Assembly: GCF_001623875.1 (NCBI RefSeq)
Contig: NZ_LWAE01000008.1
Span: forward strand, 224,724-288,723
Reading direction: 5' to 3'
Length of the DNA: 64,000 nt
DNA from: Clostridium magnum DSM 2767
Lineage (GTDB): Bacteria > Bacillota > Clostridia > Clostridiales > Clostridiaceae
Positions 17,576 to 25,992 of this stretch are shown piece by piece. Both the position numbers and the translations under genes were made by a program. The number at the start of each line of letters is the position of its first letter. The stretch's first letter is position 1. Below the pieces are notes generated by a model. That model worked only from the letters and a program-made list of their open reading frames with translations. It was not told the origin of the DNA and searched no databases.

Positions 17576-18662
17576 TTCCCTCCTTTTTTCTAAATATCAA
17601 AGCAATAATCAATACTAGAATAGGCACACCAAAGTTAAGATAAAGACTATATTGACGAACAAATTTTAGGTTTATATCCACCACTTCCGAAATATTTTTA
17701 GGTTGAAGTGACACTACATAGGTTAAAAGAGCAAAGGGAAGGAGTATAGGTTTATGATCAGCTATGTCAAAACTTTCGCAGTAAATTCTTACTGATAAGT
17801 AAAATGCAGTAGAGACGGTTATAAGGGAAGATATTACCCAGATAAAAAGAAATACGGACTCCACCCTTTGTATATACCGGTTGTAGTATATTATTCTTGA
17901 TAACTGAAATATTCCCGATAAATTTTCTTTCCCCATAGTATATTGATCGGCCATTAAGTAGCATAAAATAGAGATACTGATAACGAAACCTGATAGCAAC
18001 AGACTTATAATTCCTATTTTTTGGAAGTCTTTAACACTGTGTAATGATGTAACTATTATTGCAAGAGTTAAAACCTCCTCATAAGCTGAACTTCTAAGAA
18101 ATCCTAAGTATAAGCTTTTCTTAAAACCATAACCCCAGTAAGGTTTTAAGTAATCAATATCATAATAAGGAGAAGCCATGACTAAAACGATAAATAATCC
18201 CAAAAGTATCATATAACAATTAATTGATGCAACTCTCACAATACTCTCAATTCCTTTATAGGCAAATAGTACGGAAACAGCCAAGAAGGTTATTAATATA
18301 ACACTAGGTGGCGTGTTAGGTAGATTATATACTTTTATCATTTCTAGAAACTCTCGTAATGAAGAAGCAGCGTAATAAAGTATATAACCTGAAAAAAATA
18401 AGCTTGAGGTCTTGCCAAGGATCTTTCCTAAAACAGCTTCAAAAACCTTTGCTAGCCCCTTTCCAGGGAATCTATTTAACAGCATACAAACTAATAAAAA
18501 GAAAATAATAGCTATGAAACAGGAGATTAAAGTGGTGTACCAGGAGGCAGTACCTGTATGTCTGATAACCGCAGTAGGAGCTGTATATAGTATCTTAGAC
18601 ACTATAATAACAGTAGTAAACAATATACCTTCGTATACACTAAATTTTCCACCCTTACTCAT
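17562..18662 (-). CDS. gerB: GerB-family germinant receptor subunit (second copy)
   Basis: 366 residues with about ten membrane helices, of the APC-like spore germination permease family (MSKGGKFSVYEGILFTTVI at the N-terminus). It is very like the adjacent gene at 18698-19798: nearly the same first 20 residues and the same length, with conserved blocks such as EFLEMIKVYNLPNTPPSVI and LPFALLTYVVSLQPK. The pair must come from tandem duplication. GerB subunits bind the germinant. Two B subunits per operon may allow two receptor types sharing one A and one C. Confidence 0.93.
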   Translation of the reverse strand: MSKGGKFSVYEGILFTTVIIVSKILYTAPTAVIRHTGTASWYTTLISCFIAIIFFLLVCMLLNRFPGKGLAKVFEAVLGKILGKTSSLFFSGYILYYAASSLREFLEMIKVYNLPNTPPSVILITFLAVSVLFAYKGIESIVRVASINCYMILLGLFIVLVMASPYYDIDYLKPYWGYGFKKSLYLGFLRSSAYEEVLTLAIIVTSLHSVKDFQKIGIISLLLSGFVISISILCYLMADQYTMGKENLSGIFQLSRIIYYNRYIQRVESVFLFIWVISSLITVSTAFYLSVRIYCESFDIADHKPILLPFALLTYVVSLQPKNISEVVDINLKFVRQYSLYLNFGVPILVLIIALIFRKKEGSGNV

Positions 18663-18697
18663 TGTTATCTCCTTTCACATGTCTTGGATTAGATTTT

Positions 18698-19798
18698 CTA
18701 TGTACTGCTATTTTGATCCTTCTTTCTAAATATTAATGCAATAATTAATACAAATATAGGTACGCCATAGGCAGCAAAAAAACTTTGCTGACGGATAAAT
18801 TTCAAGTTTACGTCTATTAATTCTGAAATGCTCTTAGGTTGCAGTGCTACTACATAAGTTAAAAGGGCAAAGGGAAGAAGCAAAGGCCTAGGATCTGTTA
18901 TATGAAAGTTTTGGCAGTAAATCCTTATTGATAAATAAAATCCACTAGATACGGTTAAAAGAGAGAATATAACCCATGCGAAAAGGAATATGGATTCCAT
19001 TCTTTGTGCATATCTGCTGTAGTATATCATTCTAGATAGTTCAAATATACCAGATAGATTTTCCACGCCCATAGTATATTGATAAGTCATTAAGTAGCAT
19101 AAGGAAGTAACGCTGAAAATGAATCCTGATAACAGGATACTTATAACTCCTATCCGTTTACAGTCCTTAACACTATAAAGTGATGTAATTATTGTTGGTA
19201 GAATTAGAACTTCAGCATAAGCTGAGCTTCTAAAAAATCCTACATATAAGGTTTTTTTAAAACCGTAGCCTAAGTAAGGTTTGATATAGTCAATGTGGTA
19301 ATATGGCAATGCCAGAGCCAGAATAATGAATATTCCAAAGATTATAGGGTAAAAACTAATGGTTGCAATTCTTAACATACTCTCTATTCCTTTATAGTTA
19401 ATCAATGTACAAACAGATAAATAGGTTATTATTATAACGCTAGGAGGAGTATGTGGCAGGTTATATACTTTTATCATCTCAAGAAACTCTCTTAGTACAG
19501 AAGCTGCATAATAAAGCAAATGAGCTGAAAAAGAGAATCCAACAATCTTACCTACTAAATTCCCTAACACCCCTTCATATATTTCAATTAAATTCTTACC
19601 GGGAAATCTATTTAGTAGTATACAGATAATTGAAAAGAGAATAACCGCTGTTACACAGGAAATTAGTGTTACATACCAGCTGGCAGTGCCTGTCAGTTTA
19701 ACAACTATAGAAGGACTGGTATACAGTGTTTTAGATACTATTATAACAGTGGTAAACAATACTCCTTCGTATACACTAAATTTTCCACCCTTACTCAT
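18698..19798 (-). CDS. gerB: GerB-family germinant receptor subunit (first copy)
   Basis: 366 residues from ATG 19798, chosen because it aligns with the neighbour gene start (MSKGGKFSVYEG) and has GAGAAAGGCG upstream; a longer frame from 19858 lacks such support. It overlaps the gerA stop (ATGAGTAA), indicating translational coupling. About ten membrane helices, spore germination permease family. It differs from the second copy mainly in mid-protein helices and the C-terminus (RKKDQNSST), consistent with divergence in ligand recognition after duplication. Confidence 0.93.
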   Translation of the reverse strand: MSKGGKFSVYEGVLFTTVIIVSKTLYTSPSIVVKLTGTASWYVTLISCVTAVILFSIICILLNRFPGKNLIEIYEGVLGNLVGKIVGFSFSAHLLYYAASVLREFLEMIKVYNLPHTPPSVIIITYLSVCTLINYKGIESMLRIATISFYPIIFGIFIILALALPYYHIDYIKPYLGYGFKKTLYVGFFRSSAYAEVLILPTIITSLYSVKDCKRIGVISILLSGFIFSVTSLCYLMTYQYTMGVENLSGIFELSRMIYYSRYAQRMESIFLFAWVIFSLLTVSSGFYLSIRIYCQNFHITDPRPLLLPFALLTYVVALQPKSISELIDVNLKFIRQQSFFAAYGVPIFVLIIALIFRKKDQNSST

Positions 19799-21527
19799 TA
19801 CTATCGCCTTTCTCGTGGCTAGGTTCCGGCTTTTGAGTAGTCCATTGTCCTGAAACATCTGGTTGTCTTCTTACATCTAAGGCATTAAGGTAGTCAGGAC
19901 GAAATTCTTGTTGCCAAACAGGCTTTCTCATTAGAAGATCATGGCTTTTTCTTGCTTTAGGTGCAATAAGTGTGAGAAATGGCACTCCAAAGGAGTTCAT
20001 ATCTACCATCAAAATTGTAAAAACTACAATTAGAAGTGATATTCCATAAAAGCCTAAGGTTGCACCAGCGGCTATAAATAACATTCTCATTATTCTTATG
20101 CCAAAGGCGAAGGTAATATTTGGTATGGCGAAGTTGCCGAGGCCCGTTATAGCAACGATAATTATGAGTATTGGGCTTATTAGGCTGGCTTGAACTGCAG
20201 CCTGACCAAGTATCAGTGCTCCGATTATGCCAATGGTGGTACCAAGGGTACCAGGAACTCTAACTCCAGCTTCCCTTATAAGCTCGAAGGAAGTTTCCAT
20301 AAGTAAAACCTCAACTATTGTTGGAAAGGGCACAGTTTCCCTAGCACTTCCTATGGCAATTAAAAGCTCAGTAGGTATCATTTCCTGATGGAAGTTTGTA
20401 ATTGCAATATAAAGACCAGGTAAAAAGGTAGCTACAAAAAGAGCAAAAAGCCTTATTATTCTTAACAGCATTCCATAAGCCGGTCTTACAGCTATATCCT
20501 CAGGGGAATGAAGTAGTTCAGTTATAGTGACAGGAACCACTAATGCAAAGGGTTCACCATCAACAAGTATAGCTATTTTCCCCTCAACTATATTAGCAGC
20601 AGTTCTGTCAGGTCTCTCAGTACTGAGTGTAGTAGGAAGTAGTGAATTTGCCTCCAATTCGATAAACTGCGCAAGCATACCATCACCACTAATAAAATCT
20701 GTGCGGATACTATTTATTCTTCTTTTTACTTCATTTAGTAAAGCAGGATTGACTAGGCCATTTATATACATTATGGCGCAAAGCTTATTACTTCTTTCAC
20801 CAACTCTTAAATATTCTGTGGTAAGGTTATTGTTCTTTATGATTCTTCTAATCAAAACAGTATTTGTTCTTAGGTTTTCATTAAAAGCCTCCTGAGATCC
20901 ACTTATTACTGCTTCCACCTGTGGTTTATCTACTGCTCTTTTTTCATAGCCCTTTGTCTCACAGAAAATATAGTAATTACAGCCATCAATATATATACCT
21001 GTATCACCCATAAGTACTCCAAATAGGGCACCGTCCAGTGTGCTTACCTTTTCTGCTTCATTTGTTTCTATAACATTGTCTAATATGTATTCAACGGCAC
21101 ACTGTGTTCCTTCAGCAACAGATTCCTTATGCTTTAGTAAGGGTCTCAGGATATCTCTATTAACAATATTTCTATCCACCATTCCATCAATATATATAAT
21201 AAATGCCCTTACATTGCCAAGTATCCTAAATTCACGGATTTTTATATCTTTATTCAAAGGATGATTAAAGCTTTTTTTCATATACTCCAAGTTAGCATCA
21301 ATATTATTTGGAATAGCAGTTGCTCCATTAGTTTGGCAGCTATTCTGGCTTTCTTCAGCAGCATTTTGAGGTGTGGCATTTTTTTGTCCGTTAGTATCTT
21401 GCTCCTTGCCACTTTGTATGTCATTTTCCGGGGTAATTTCAGGTATATAAAACTCCCATGGAGTCTCCGGTTTTTTATATGTAATTTTATGTAATGCAGC
21501 CCAAAACTTACTTTTCTTATTTTTCAT
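19791..21527 (-). CDS. gerA: GerA-family germinant receptor subunit
   Basis: 578 residues. A long cytosolic N-terminal domain (about 1-345), including an unusual Gln/Asn-rich linker at about 40-75, is followed by about five membrane helices (about 350-530) and a short tail rich in Gln and Pro. Signature stretches are FIIYIDGMVDRNIVNRDI, GDTGIYIDG, RETVPFPTIVEVLLMET and VRVPGTLGTTIGIIGALILG. GerA assembles with GerB and GerC in the inner spore membrane and opens an ion path on germinant binding (family knowledge). First gene of the operon gerA-gerB-gerB-gerC-small protein. Confidence 0.95.
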   Translation of the reverse strand: MKNKKSKFWAALHKITYKKPETPWEFYIPEITPENDIQSGKEQDTNGQKNATPQNAAEESQNSCQTNGATAIPNNIDANLEYMKKSFNHPLNKDIKIREFRILGNVRAFIIYIDGMVDRNIVNRDILRPLLKHKESVAEGTQCAVEYILDNVIETNEAEKVSTLDGALFGVLMGDTGIYIDGCNYYIFCETKGYEKRAVDKPQVEAVISGSQEAFNENLRTNTVLIRRIIKNNNLTTEYLRVGERSNKLCAIMYINGLVNPALLNEVKRRINSIRTDFISGDGMLAQFIELEANSLLPTTLSTERPDRTAANIVEGKIAILVDGEPFALVVPVTITELLHSPEDIAVRPAYGMLLRIIRLFALFVATFLPGLYIAITNFHQEMIPTELLIAIGSARETVPFPTIVEVLLMETSFELIREAGVRVPGTLGTTIGIIGALILGQAAVQASLISPILIIIVAITGLGNFAIPNITFAFGIRIMRMLFIAAGATLGFYGISLLIVVFTILMVDMNSFGVPFLTLIAPKARKSHDLLMRKPVWQQEFRPDYLNALDVRRQPDVSGQWTTQKPEPSHEKGDSNE

Positions 21528-21560
21528 TTAATCACCTACAATAATTTGATGGTTATAATT

Positions 21561-21589
21561 TATTATTTGTATAGTAGGTCTTAATATGC
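21561..21589 (-). promoter_or_regulatory. Candidate sigma-G-like forespore promoter for gerA
   Basis: On the minus strand GCATA (21585-21589) is followed after 17 bp by AATAATA (21561-21567). This is one mismatch from the sigma-G pattern GHATR-N17/18-CATWHTA. Ger operons are normally expressed in the forespore by sigma-G, so it fits, but AT-rich DNA makes chance matches likely. Confidence 0.4.
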
Positions 21590-21647
21590 ACTGACTAGAT
21601 GAAATTATTCTGAAGAAAAAATACTAGGACAATTAAGATTAGACATA

Positions 21648-21705
21648 AACAAATTAAACCATCGACTTAGTTTCTACCTAACCTAAGTCAATGGTTTAAT
21701 TTGTT
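21648..21705. terminator. Bidirectional terminator between motB and gerA
   Basis: 23-bp stem with one mismatch: AACAAATTAAACCATCGACT opposite AGTCAATGGTTTAATTTGTT. It ends the motAB transcript (minus strand) just after motB. Confidence 0.85.
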
Positions 21706-21707
21706 CA

Positions 21708-22457
21708 TTAATTTGTTTTAATGGTTTTTCCTGCAGCGGATGGATATTTACGAACCACAACGATCTCTACTCTTCTATTTTTAGTTCTACCTTCCTCAGT
21801 AGAGTTGCTAAATTTAGGCATTTGTTCTCCGTAGCCCTGGATAGAAAATCTACTTGCACTTAAACCTCCGGTATCAACAAGGAAGCTCATTACGTTTATA
21901 GCACGCATAGCACTTAAGTCCCAGTTAGAACGGAATCTTCCAGTACTAATAGGTACTGTATCGGTATGTCCAACAACCTTGATGTTATTATCTAAGCTTT
22001 TAAGCATTTTAGAAACGTCTAAAAGCAGTGGTGAAATATTAGTTAAGACCTTGTCATCACCTGAATTAAAAAGCACAGCATCCTGAATATAAATCTCAAG
22101 TCCTTCAGCATTTAATGAGGTTTTAACCTTATCGGAATAACCGCTCTTTGCAATTTCCTTATCTAACAGCTGCTTGACTTCATTCATTTTACCTTCTTCG
22201 ACTTCACTATTACTAGGGGTAATAGTCATAGCAGTATTTGATGTTTCGCTGGATTGACCAGATTCATTGAGAACTGCAGTACCGCCAGAAAAAATAATAT
22301 TAAACTGCTCACTCATCTTTTGAAGTTTTGCTTTATCGGTTTGGCTCATTGCAAACATAACGATAAAAAGTGCCAAGAGAAGTGTGAGCATGTCAGCATA
22401 AGGAATCAGCCATGATTCATCAACATGTTCTTCGTGATGTTGTTTTTTCTTAGACAT
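21708..22457 (-). CDS. motB: Flagellar stator protein MotB
   Basis: 249 residues. One membrane helix (about 17-40) containing PYADMLTLLLALFIV with the proton-binding Asp22, then a plug/linker and an OmpA-like peptidoglycan-binding domain (about 130-235; VVGHTDTVPI, NWDLSAMRAINVM, NRRVEIVV). It anchors the proton-driven stator around the motor. The gene starts 2 bp after motA ends. All key residues are present. Together with three chemoreceptors in the window it indicates a motile organism. Confidence 0.95.
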   Translation of the reverse strand: MSKKKQHHEEHVDESWLIPYADMLTLLLALFIVMFAMSQTDKAKLQKMSEQFNIIFSGGTAVLNESGQSSETSNTAMTITPSNSEVEEGKMNEVKQLLDKEIAKSGYSDKVKTSLNAEGLEIYIQDAVLFNSGDDKVLTNISPLLLDVSKMLKSLDNNIKVVGHTDTVPISTGRFRSNWDLSAMRAINVMSFLVDTGGLSASRFSIQGYGEQMPKFSNSTEEGRTKNRRVEIVVVRKYPSAAGKTIKTN

Positions 22458-22459
22458 CC

Positions 22460-23245
22460 TTATTCTCCTTTACTATTTCCCTCAAGTTTAGCTCTATCAT
22501 TAGGTTTTAACATAGATGATAGCTTCATTTTAATACTTGTTGGGTTTTCTCCAGCTTGAATGGATAAAACACCTTCGAGAATAATTCGCATATTACTAAT
22601 CTCTTCATGAGATTTTCTTTTCAATCTTGATGCAAAAGGATGACAAACTACATATCCAACGAAAATTCCATAAAGTGTGGCAACGAAGGCAGCCGCAATC
22701 ATATGACCTAGCTTTTCAGTATCATTTAAGTTTCCAAGAGCACCGATTAGTCCTATAACTGCCCCTAAAACCCCAAGAGTTGGAGCAGCACCCCCTGCTG
22801 CTGTAAATACACTAGCACCAAGGCGGTGTCTTTCTTCCATGTTATCTAATTCTGTGTTTAAAATTTCATCTATATGATCTCGTTCCATACCGTCTATAAC
22901 CATACGTAGGCCATTCTTTAAAAATTTGTTTTCCATGCCCTGCATAACGTGTTCAAGGGATAGGAGACCATCTTTTCGAGCTGTTTTTGATAAATCAGCG
23001 ATTTGCTCTATTATATCCACAGGGTCATCATTCTCTCTCTCCTTAAAAAGGACTGAGATTATTTTTGGAATATTTAGAAATTCTTTTTTGGGGAAAGAGT
23101 TCATTACTGCAGCCGCAGTACCTATAAGAATGATAATTGCCGCCGCAGGGTTTAATAGTACTGCAACATTAGCGCCTTTTACAATCATTCCGACAATTAC
23201 AGAAAGAAGACCGGTAATAACACCTATAATTAAAAAGATATCCAT
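22460..23245 (-). CDS. motA: Flagellar stator protein MotA
   Basis: 261 residues with four membrane helices (about 4-24, 30-50, 150-170, 180-200) and the cytosolic loop between helices 2 and 3. Typical motifs are AAGGAAPTLGVLGAVIGLIGALG and the conserved Pro in the third helix. It forms the ion-conducting stator with MotB and is followed directly by it. Whether protons or sodium drive it cannot be read with certainty. Start chosen with CGAGGTGCAAAA upstream. Confidence 0.95.
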   Translation of the reverse strand: MDIFLIIGVITGLLSVIVGMIVKGANVAVLLNPAAAIIILIGTAAAVMNSFPKKEFLNIPKIISVLFKERENDDPVDIIEQIADLSKTARKDGLLSLEHVMQGMENKFLKNGLRMVIDGMERDHIDEILNTELDNMEERHRLGASVFTAAGGAAPTLGVLGAVIGLIGALGNLNDTEKLGHMIAAAFVATLYGIFVGYVVCHPFASRLKRKSHEEISNMRIILEGVLSIQAGENPTSIKMKLSSMLKPNDRAKLEGNSKGE

Positions 23246-23589
23246 TTTTGCACCTCGTAAAATATTTTATGATTTATGTTGAAAAAATTGAAACTAAATT
23301 TAATTCGTTAGTTTTAAAATTATAAAAAAGTCGAAAATTATCATATATATTTCAAGTATATCGACAATACAAAACATAGTCAAGCTATTTTGAGGTGTAA
23401 ATAGTAGTAGATTTGGCATTGCACTTCTACGCTTTGAATATATAATCGAAAAAATACTTATTTTGTATAATAAACTTGCATTTATTCCTAAATAGTTAGA
23501 TAATATAAGTCCGATTAATAATATGTGTGATTTTTTTTATTTTGGAAAGAATAATAGAGTAATTAATTAGTTTTAAATGAGGTGTAGCA
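23246..23589. promoter_or_regulatory. Divergent intergenic region motA / cation transporter
   Basis: 344 bp, very AT-rich, with divergent genes on either side. A TATAAT at 23466-23471 could serve the plus-strand transporter, but no convincing -35 box lies at the right distance. No flagellar sigma-D promoter (TAAA-N15-GCCGATAA) could be recognised for motA. No gene, repeat or RNA element seen. Confidence 0.4.
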
Positions 23590-24786
23590 ATGATTTCTAA
23601 TCTATTAATAAAAAAGTTTATAAAGAATTCTTCAGACACTAAAAGCAAGAAGGTGAGGGAACGGTACGGATATCTTGGTGGAATAGTGGGAGGATTGGTA
23701 AACCTAATTCTATTTGGCATTAAGTTTACCGTGGGAATCACTGTAAATAGTATCGCGGTAACAGCAGATGCCTTTAATAACCTATCTGATGTAGGATCTT
23801 CAGTTGTAACAATTTTTGGATTTAAGCTGTCAGGCAAGCCAGCAGATAAGGAACATCCCTTTGGACATGGTAGAATTGAATATATATCTGGATTAATAGT
23901 AGCATTTTTGGTACTATTAGTAGGATTTGAATTTGTTCAAAGTTCCTTTGATAGAATCAAAAATCCTACACCTGTAGAATTTTCATTTGTACCTTTTATC
24001 TTGCTATTGGTTTCTATATTATTTAAAGTATGGCTTAGCAGGTTTTACAAAAATGTAGGTGAAAGGATAAATTCCTCTGCACTTAAAGCTTCAGGGGTAG
24101 ATGCTCTTAGCGATGTAGTTTCTTCCGCAACGGTAGCATTTTCACTGTTAATTTCTAGATTTACTACACTGCCTATAGATGGATACATAGGTATGGTTGT
24201 TTCTGCAGTTATTCTTTATGCTGGATATAACTTAATAAAGGATACGCTAAATCCTCTTCTTGGTTCTCCACCGGATGAGGAACTTGTAGAAAGTATAGAA
24301 AAGATGCTTCTAGATTATGAACACATAGGTGGAGTTCATGATTTGATAGTTCATAATTATGGCCCTGGAAGAATTATCGCTTCTATCCATGCTGAGGTTC
24401 CTTTGGATATTTCTGTAGTTAAGATTCATGAAATTATAGATAGAGCAGAGAAGGAAATATCAGCAGAGCTGGATATCTACTTAGTAATACATATGGATCC
24501 TATCACCACTAATGACAAGGAAATATTAGCGGCTAAAGATGATCTTACAGAGGCTTTAAAAGCTGTTAATGTTGTAAAGTCCTTTCATGACTTTAGGGTA
24601 GTAGGTGAGGGAGAAAACAAAAATTTGATTTTTGATGTTGTAGTTGGCAGTGAGCATATACTAAAAAAAGATGAGGAGATCAAATTACAAAAGGAAATAG
24701 ATTTTCAATTAAAGAAAGTACATCCCAATTATAATGCAATTATAACTGTAGATAAAGATTATTTAGATATGAAATTAAATAAATAA
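23590..24786 (+). CDS. Cation diffusion facilitator (CDF) family metal exporter
   Basis: 398 residues, longer than the usual 300 because of an extended C-terminal region (about 300-398). Six membrane helices; the metal site motifs NSIAVTADAFNNLSDVGSS (helix 2) and HPFGHGRIEY, with a second site in ASGVDALSDVVSS (helix 5). The cytoplasmic domain has the conserved GGVHDLIVHNYGPGRIIASIHAE. CDF proteins exchange Zn, Mn, Co or Fe for protons. The N/D pattern in helix 2 (DAFNN) is compatible with Mn or Fe exporters, but the metal is not certain. Start has GAGGTGTAGCA upstream. Confidence 0.9.
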   Translation: MISNLLIKKFIKNSSDTKSKKVRERYGYLGGIVGGLVNLILFGIKFTVGITVNSIAVTADAFNNLSDVGSSVVTIFGFKLSGKPADKEHPFGHGRIEYISGLIVAFLVLLVGFEFVQSSFDRIKNPTPVEFSFVPFILLLVSILFKVWLSRFYKNVGERINSSALKASGVDALSDVVSSATVAFSLLISRFTTLPIDGYIGMVVSAVILYAGYNLIKDTLNPLLGSPPDEELVESIEKMLLDYEHIGGVHDLIVHNYGPGRIIASIHAEVPLDISVVKIHEIIDRAEKEISAELDIYLVIHMDPITTNDKEILAAKDDLTEALKAVNVVKSFHDFRVVGEGENKNLIFDVVVGSEHILKKDEEIKLQKEIDFQLKKVHPNYNAIITVDKDYLDMKLNK

Positions 24787-24852
24787 ATATAATTTCTTAG
24801 TAGATAGAATACTTGAAATATTCATTACTATGCAAAAATGAATAGTTAAATG

Positions 24853-25029
24853 TGAAGTGTAAATTTGAATCAGATTGGGTTTCGTCTACGACCCAGGGCT
24901 TTGCCCGTTAAATGCCATTTAGGCATTTAACCCCCACCTGATTCTTAGTTGAACGAATCCAGGGGCGTAGCCGCCCGGAACGTGCACTTTGGAGGAGATG
25001 GGAGTATTAGGGCAGGGAGTCATCGGATA
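24853..25029 (+). repeat. Dispersed modular hairpin repeat, copy R5
   Basis: 177 bp, plus orientation, 66 bp after the CDF gene stop. Hairpin 1 carries the nested cassette (CCAGGGCTTTGCCCG and TTAAATGCCATTTAGGCATT); hairpin 2 is short. Some stem bases are decayed (AGGGCAGGGAG instead of AGAGCGGGTAG). After it, 25030-25258 holds a short GC-rich stretch, ACGCCGCCAGCGGGTAC, then AT-rich leader sequence of the acetyltransferase gene. Confidence 0.92.
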
Positions 25030-25258
25030 GAAAACTTATCTATAATCCATAGTTAGGAGGAGTACGCCGCCAGCGGGTACACCTAGGATAGAATTAGAAC
25101 TATATTTTTTATAAAATAATATATTAATTTAATAAATAAGTATTGAATTTTTAAACGTATAATTGTATAATTATACATAAGATGATAAGTAAGCATGGAC
25201 ACATATGGTGGCTGCTTTTTTATTTTAATAAATATTAATATAAATTGGGGGTAGATCG

Positions 25259-25792
25259 ATGGAAAATATGGTCTTTGTGGTTAGAAGAGCTACTTGTGAG
25301 GACGTGCCTCAAATAAAAGAGATATCTAAGGATGCTTTTAGAATATATGCAGAGAGAGCAGAAATAACGGAATTTGTTAGTCCTCTTAATGAAAGTAATC
25401 AGGATGTAGAAAAAGAAATAGAAAACAAGGTGGTTCTTGTAGGGCTTGTAGATGGAGTCCTTGTCGGAAGTGTAAGAGTTGAAGTAAAACCAGATAAAAC
25501 TGCTTATTTAAGCAGATTTGCTGTTAGAGAAGAGTTTCAAAACAGAGGAATAGGAAAAATATTAATGAATGCAGTTGATATTGCTATGAAAGAAGAAGGC
25601 GTTACAAATTTATATCTGCATACCGCTTCTAGAATGTTATCACTTGTTAGATTCTATTATGGCAGAGGCTTTTATATTGAATCAACCACTAAGGATCGAG
25701 GGTATATTAGAGCACTATTGTGTAAAGAGTACAAAAATACGGCTATTGAAGAGACAATAACAGCTGGGTATGAACATGTTGCAATAGGTTAA
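25259..25792 (+). CDS. GNAT-family N-acetyltransferase
   Basis: 177 residues. The acetyl-CoA-binding motif A is clear: YLSRFAVREEFQNRGIGKILM, with the pyrophosphate-binding Q-N-R-G-I-G loop. The N-terminal (VVRRATCEDVPQIKEI) and C-terminal (VRFYYGRGFYIE) parts are ordinary for the superfamily. Substrate unknown. Ribosome site GGGGGTAG. It stands alone between repeat R5 and a terminator at 25844. Confidence 0.85.
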   Translation: MENMVFVVRRATCEDVPQIKEISKDAFRIYAERAEITEFVSPLNESNQDVEKEIENKVVLVGLVDGVLVGSVRVEVKPDKTAYLSRFAVREEFQNRGIGKILMNAVDIAMKEEGVTNLYLHTASRMLSLVRFYYGRGFYIESTTKDRGYIRALLCKEYKNTAIEETITAGYEHVAIG

Positions 25793-25843
25793 AGAGGTGA
25801 ATTGTTTTATTTTATAATTATAGGATGAAAAGTATTTATGTGT

Positions 25844-25896
25844 AAAATCCACAGACTTTATTAGTATGATAATGTCTTGTGGATTTTATTTTTTTA
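25844..25896 (+). terminator. Intrinsic terminator
   Basis: AAAATCCACAGAC paired with GTCTTGTGGATTTT (one mismatch) followed by a T-rich run. Confidence 0.8.
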
Positions 25897-25992
25897 TTCA
25901 TGGAAGTAAATTAATAAATATTAGTAAAATGATGTATAATTTATATATAGAATATATTATGAACTAAACTTAATGATAGGTGGGGGGGAACT

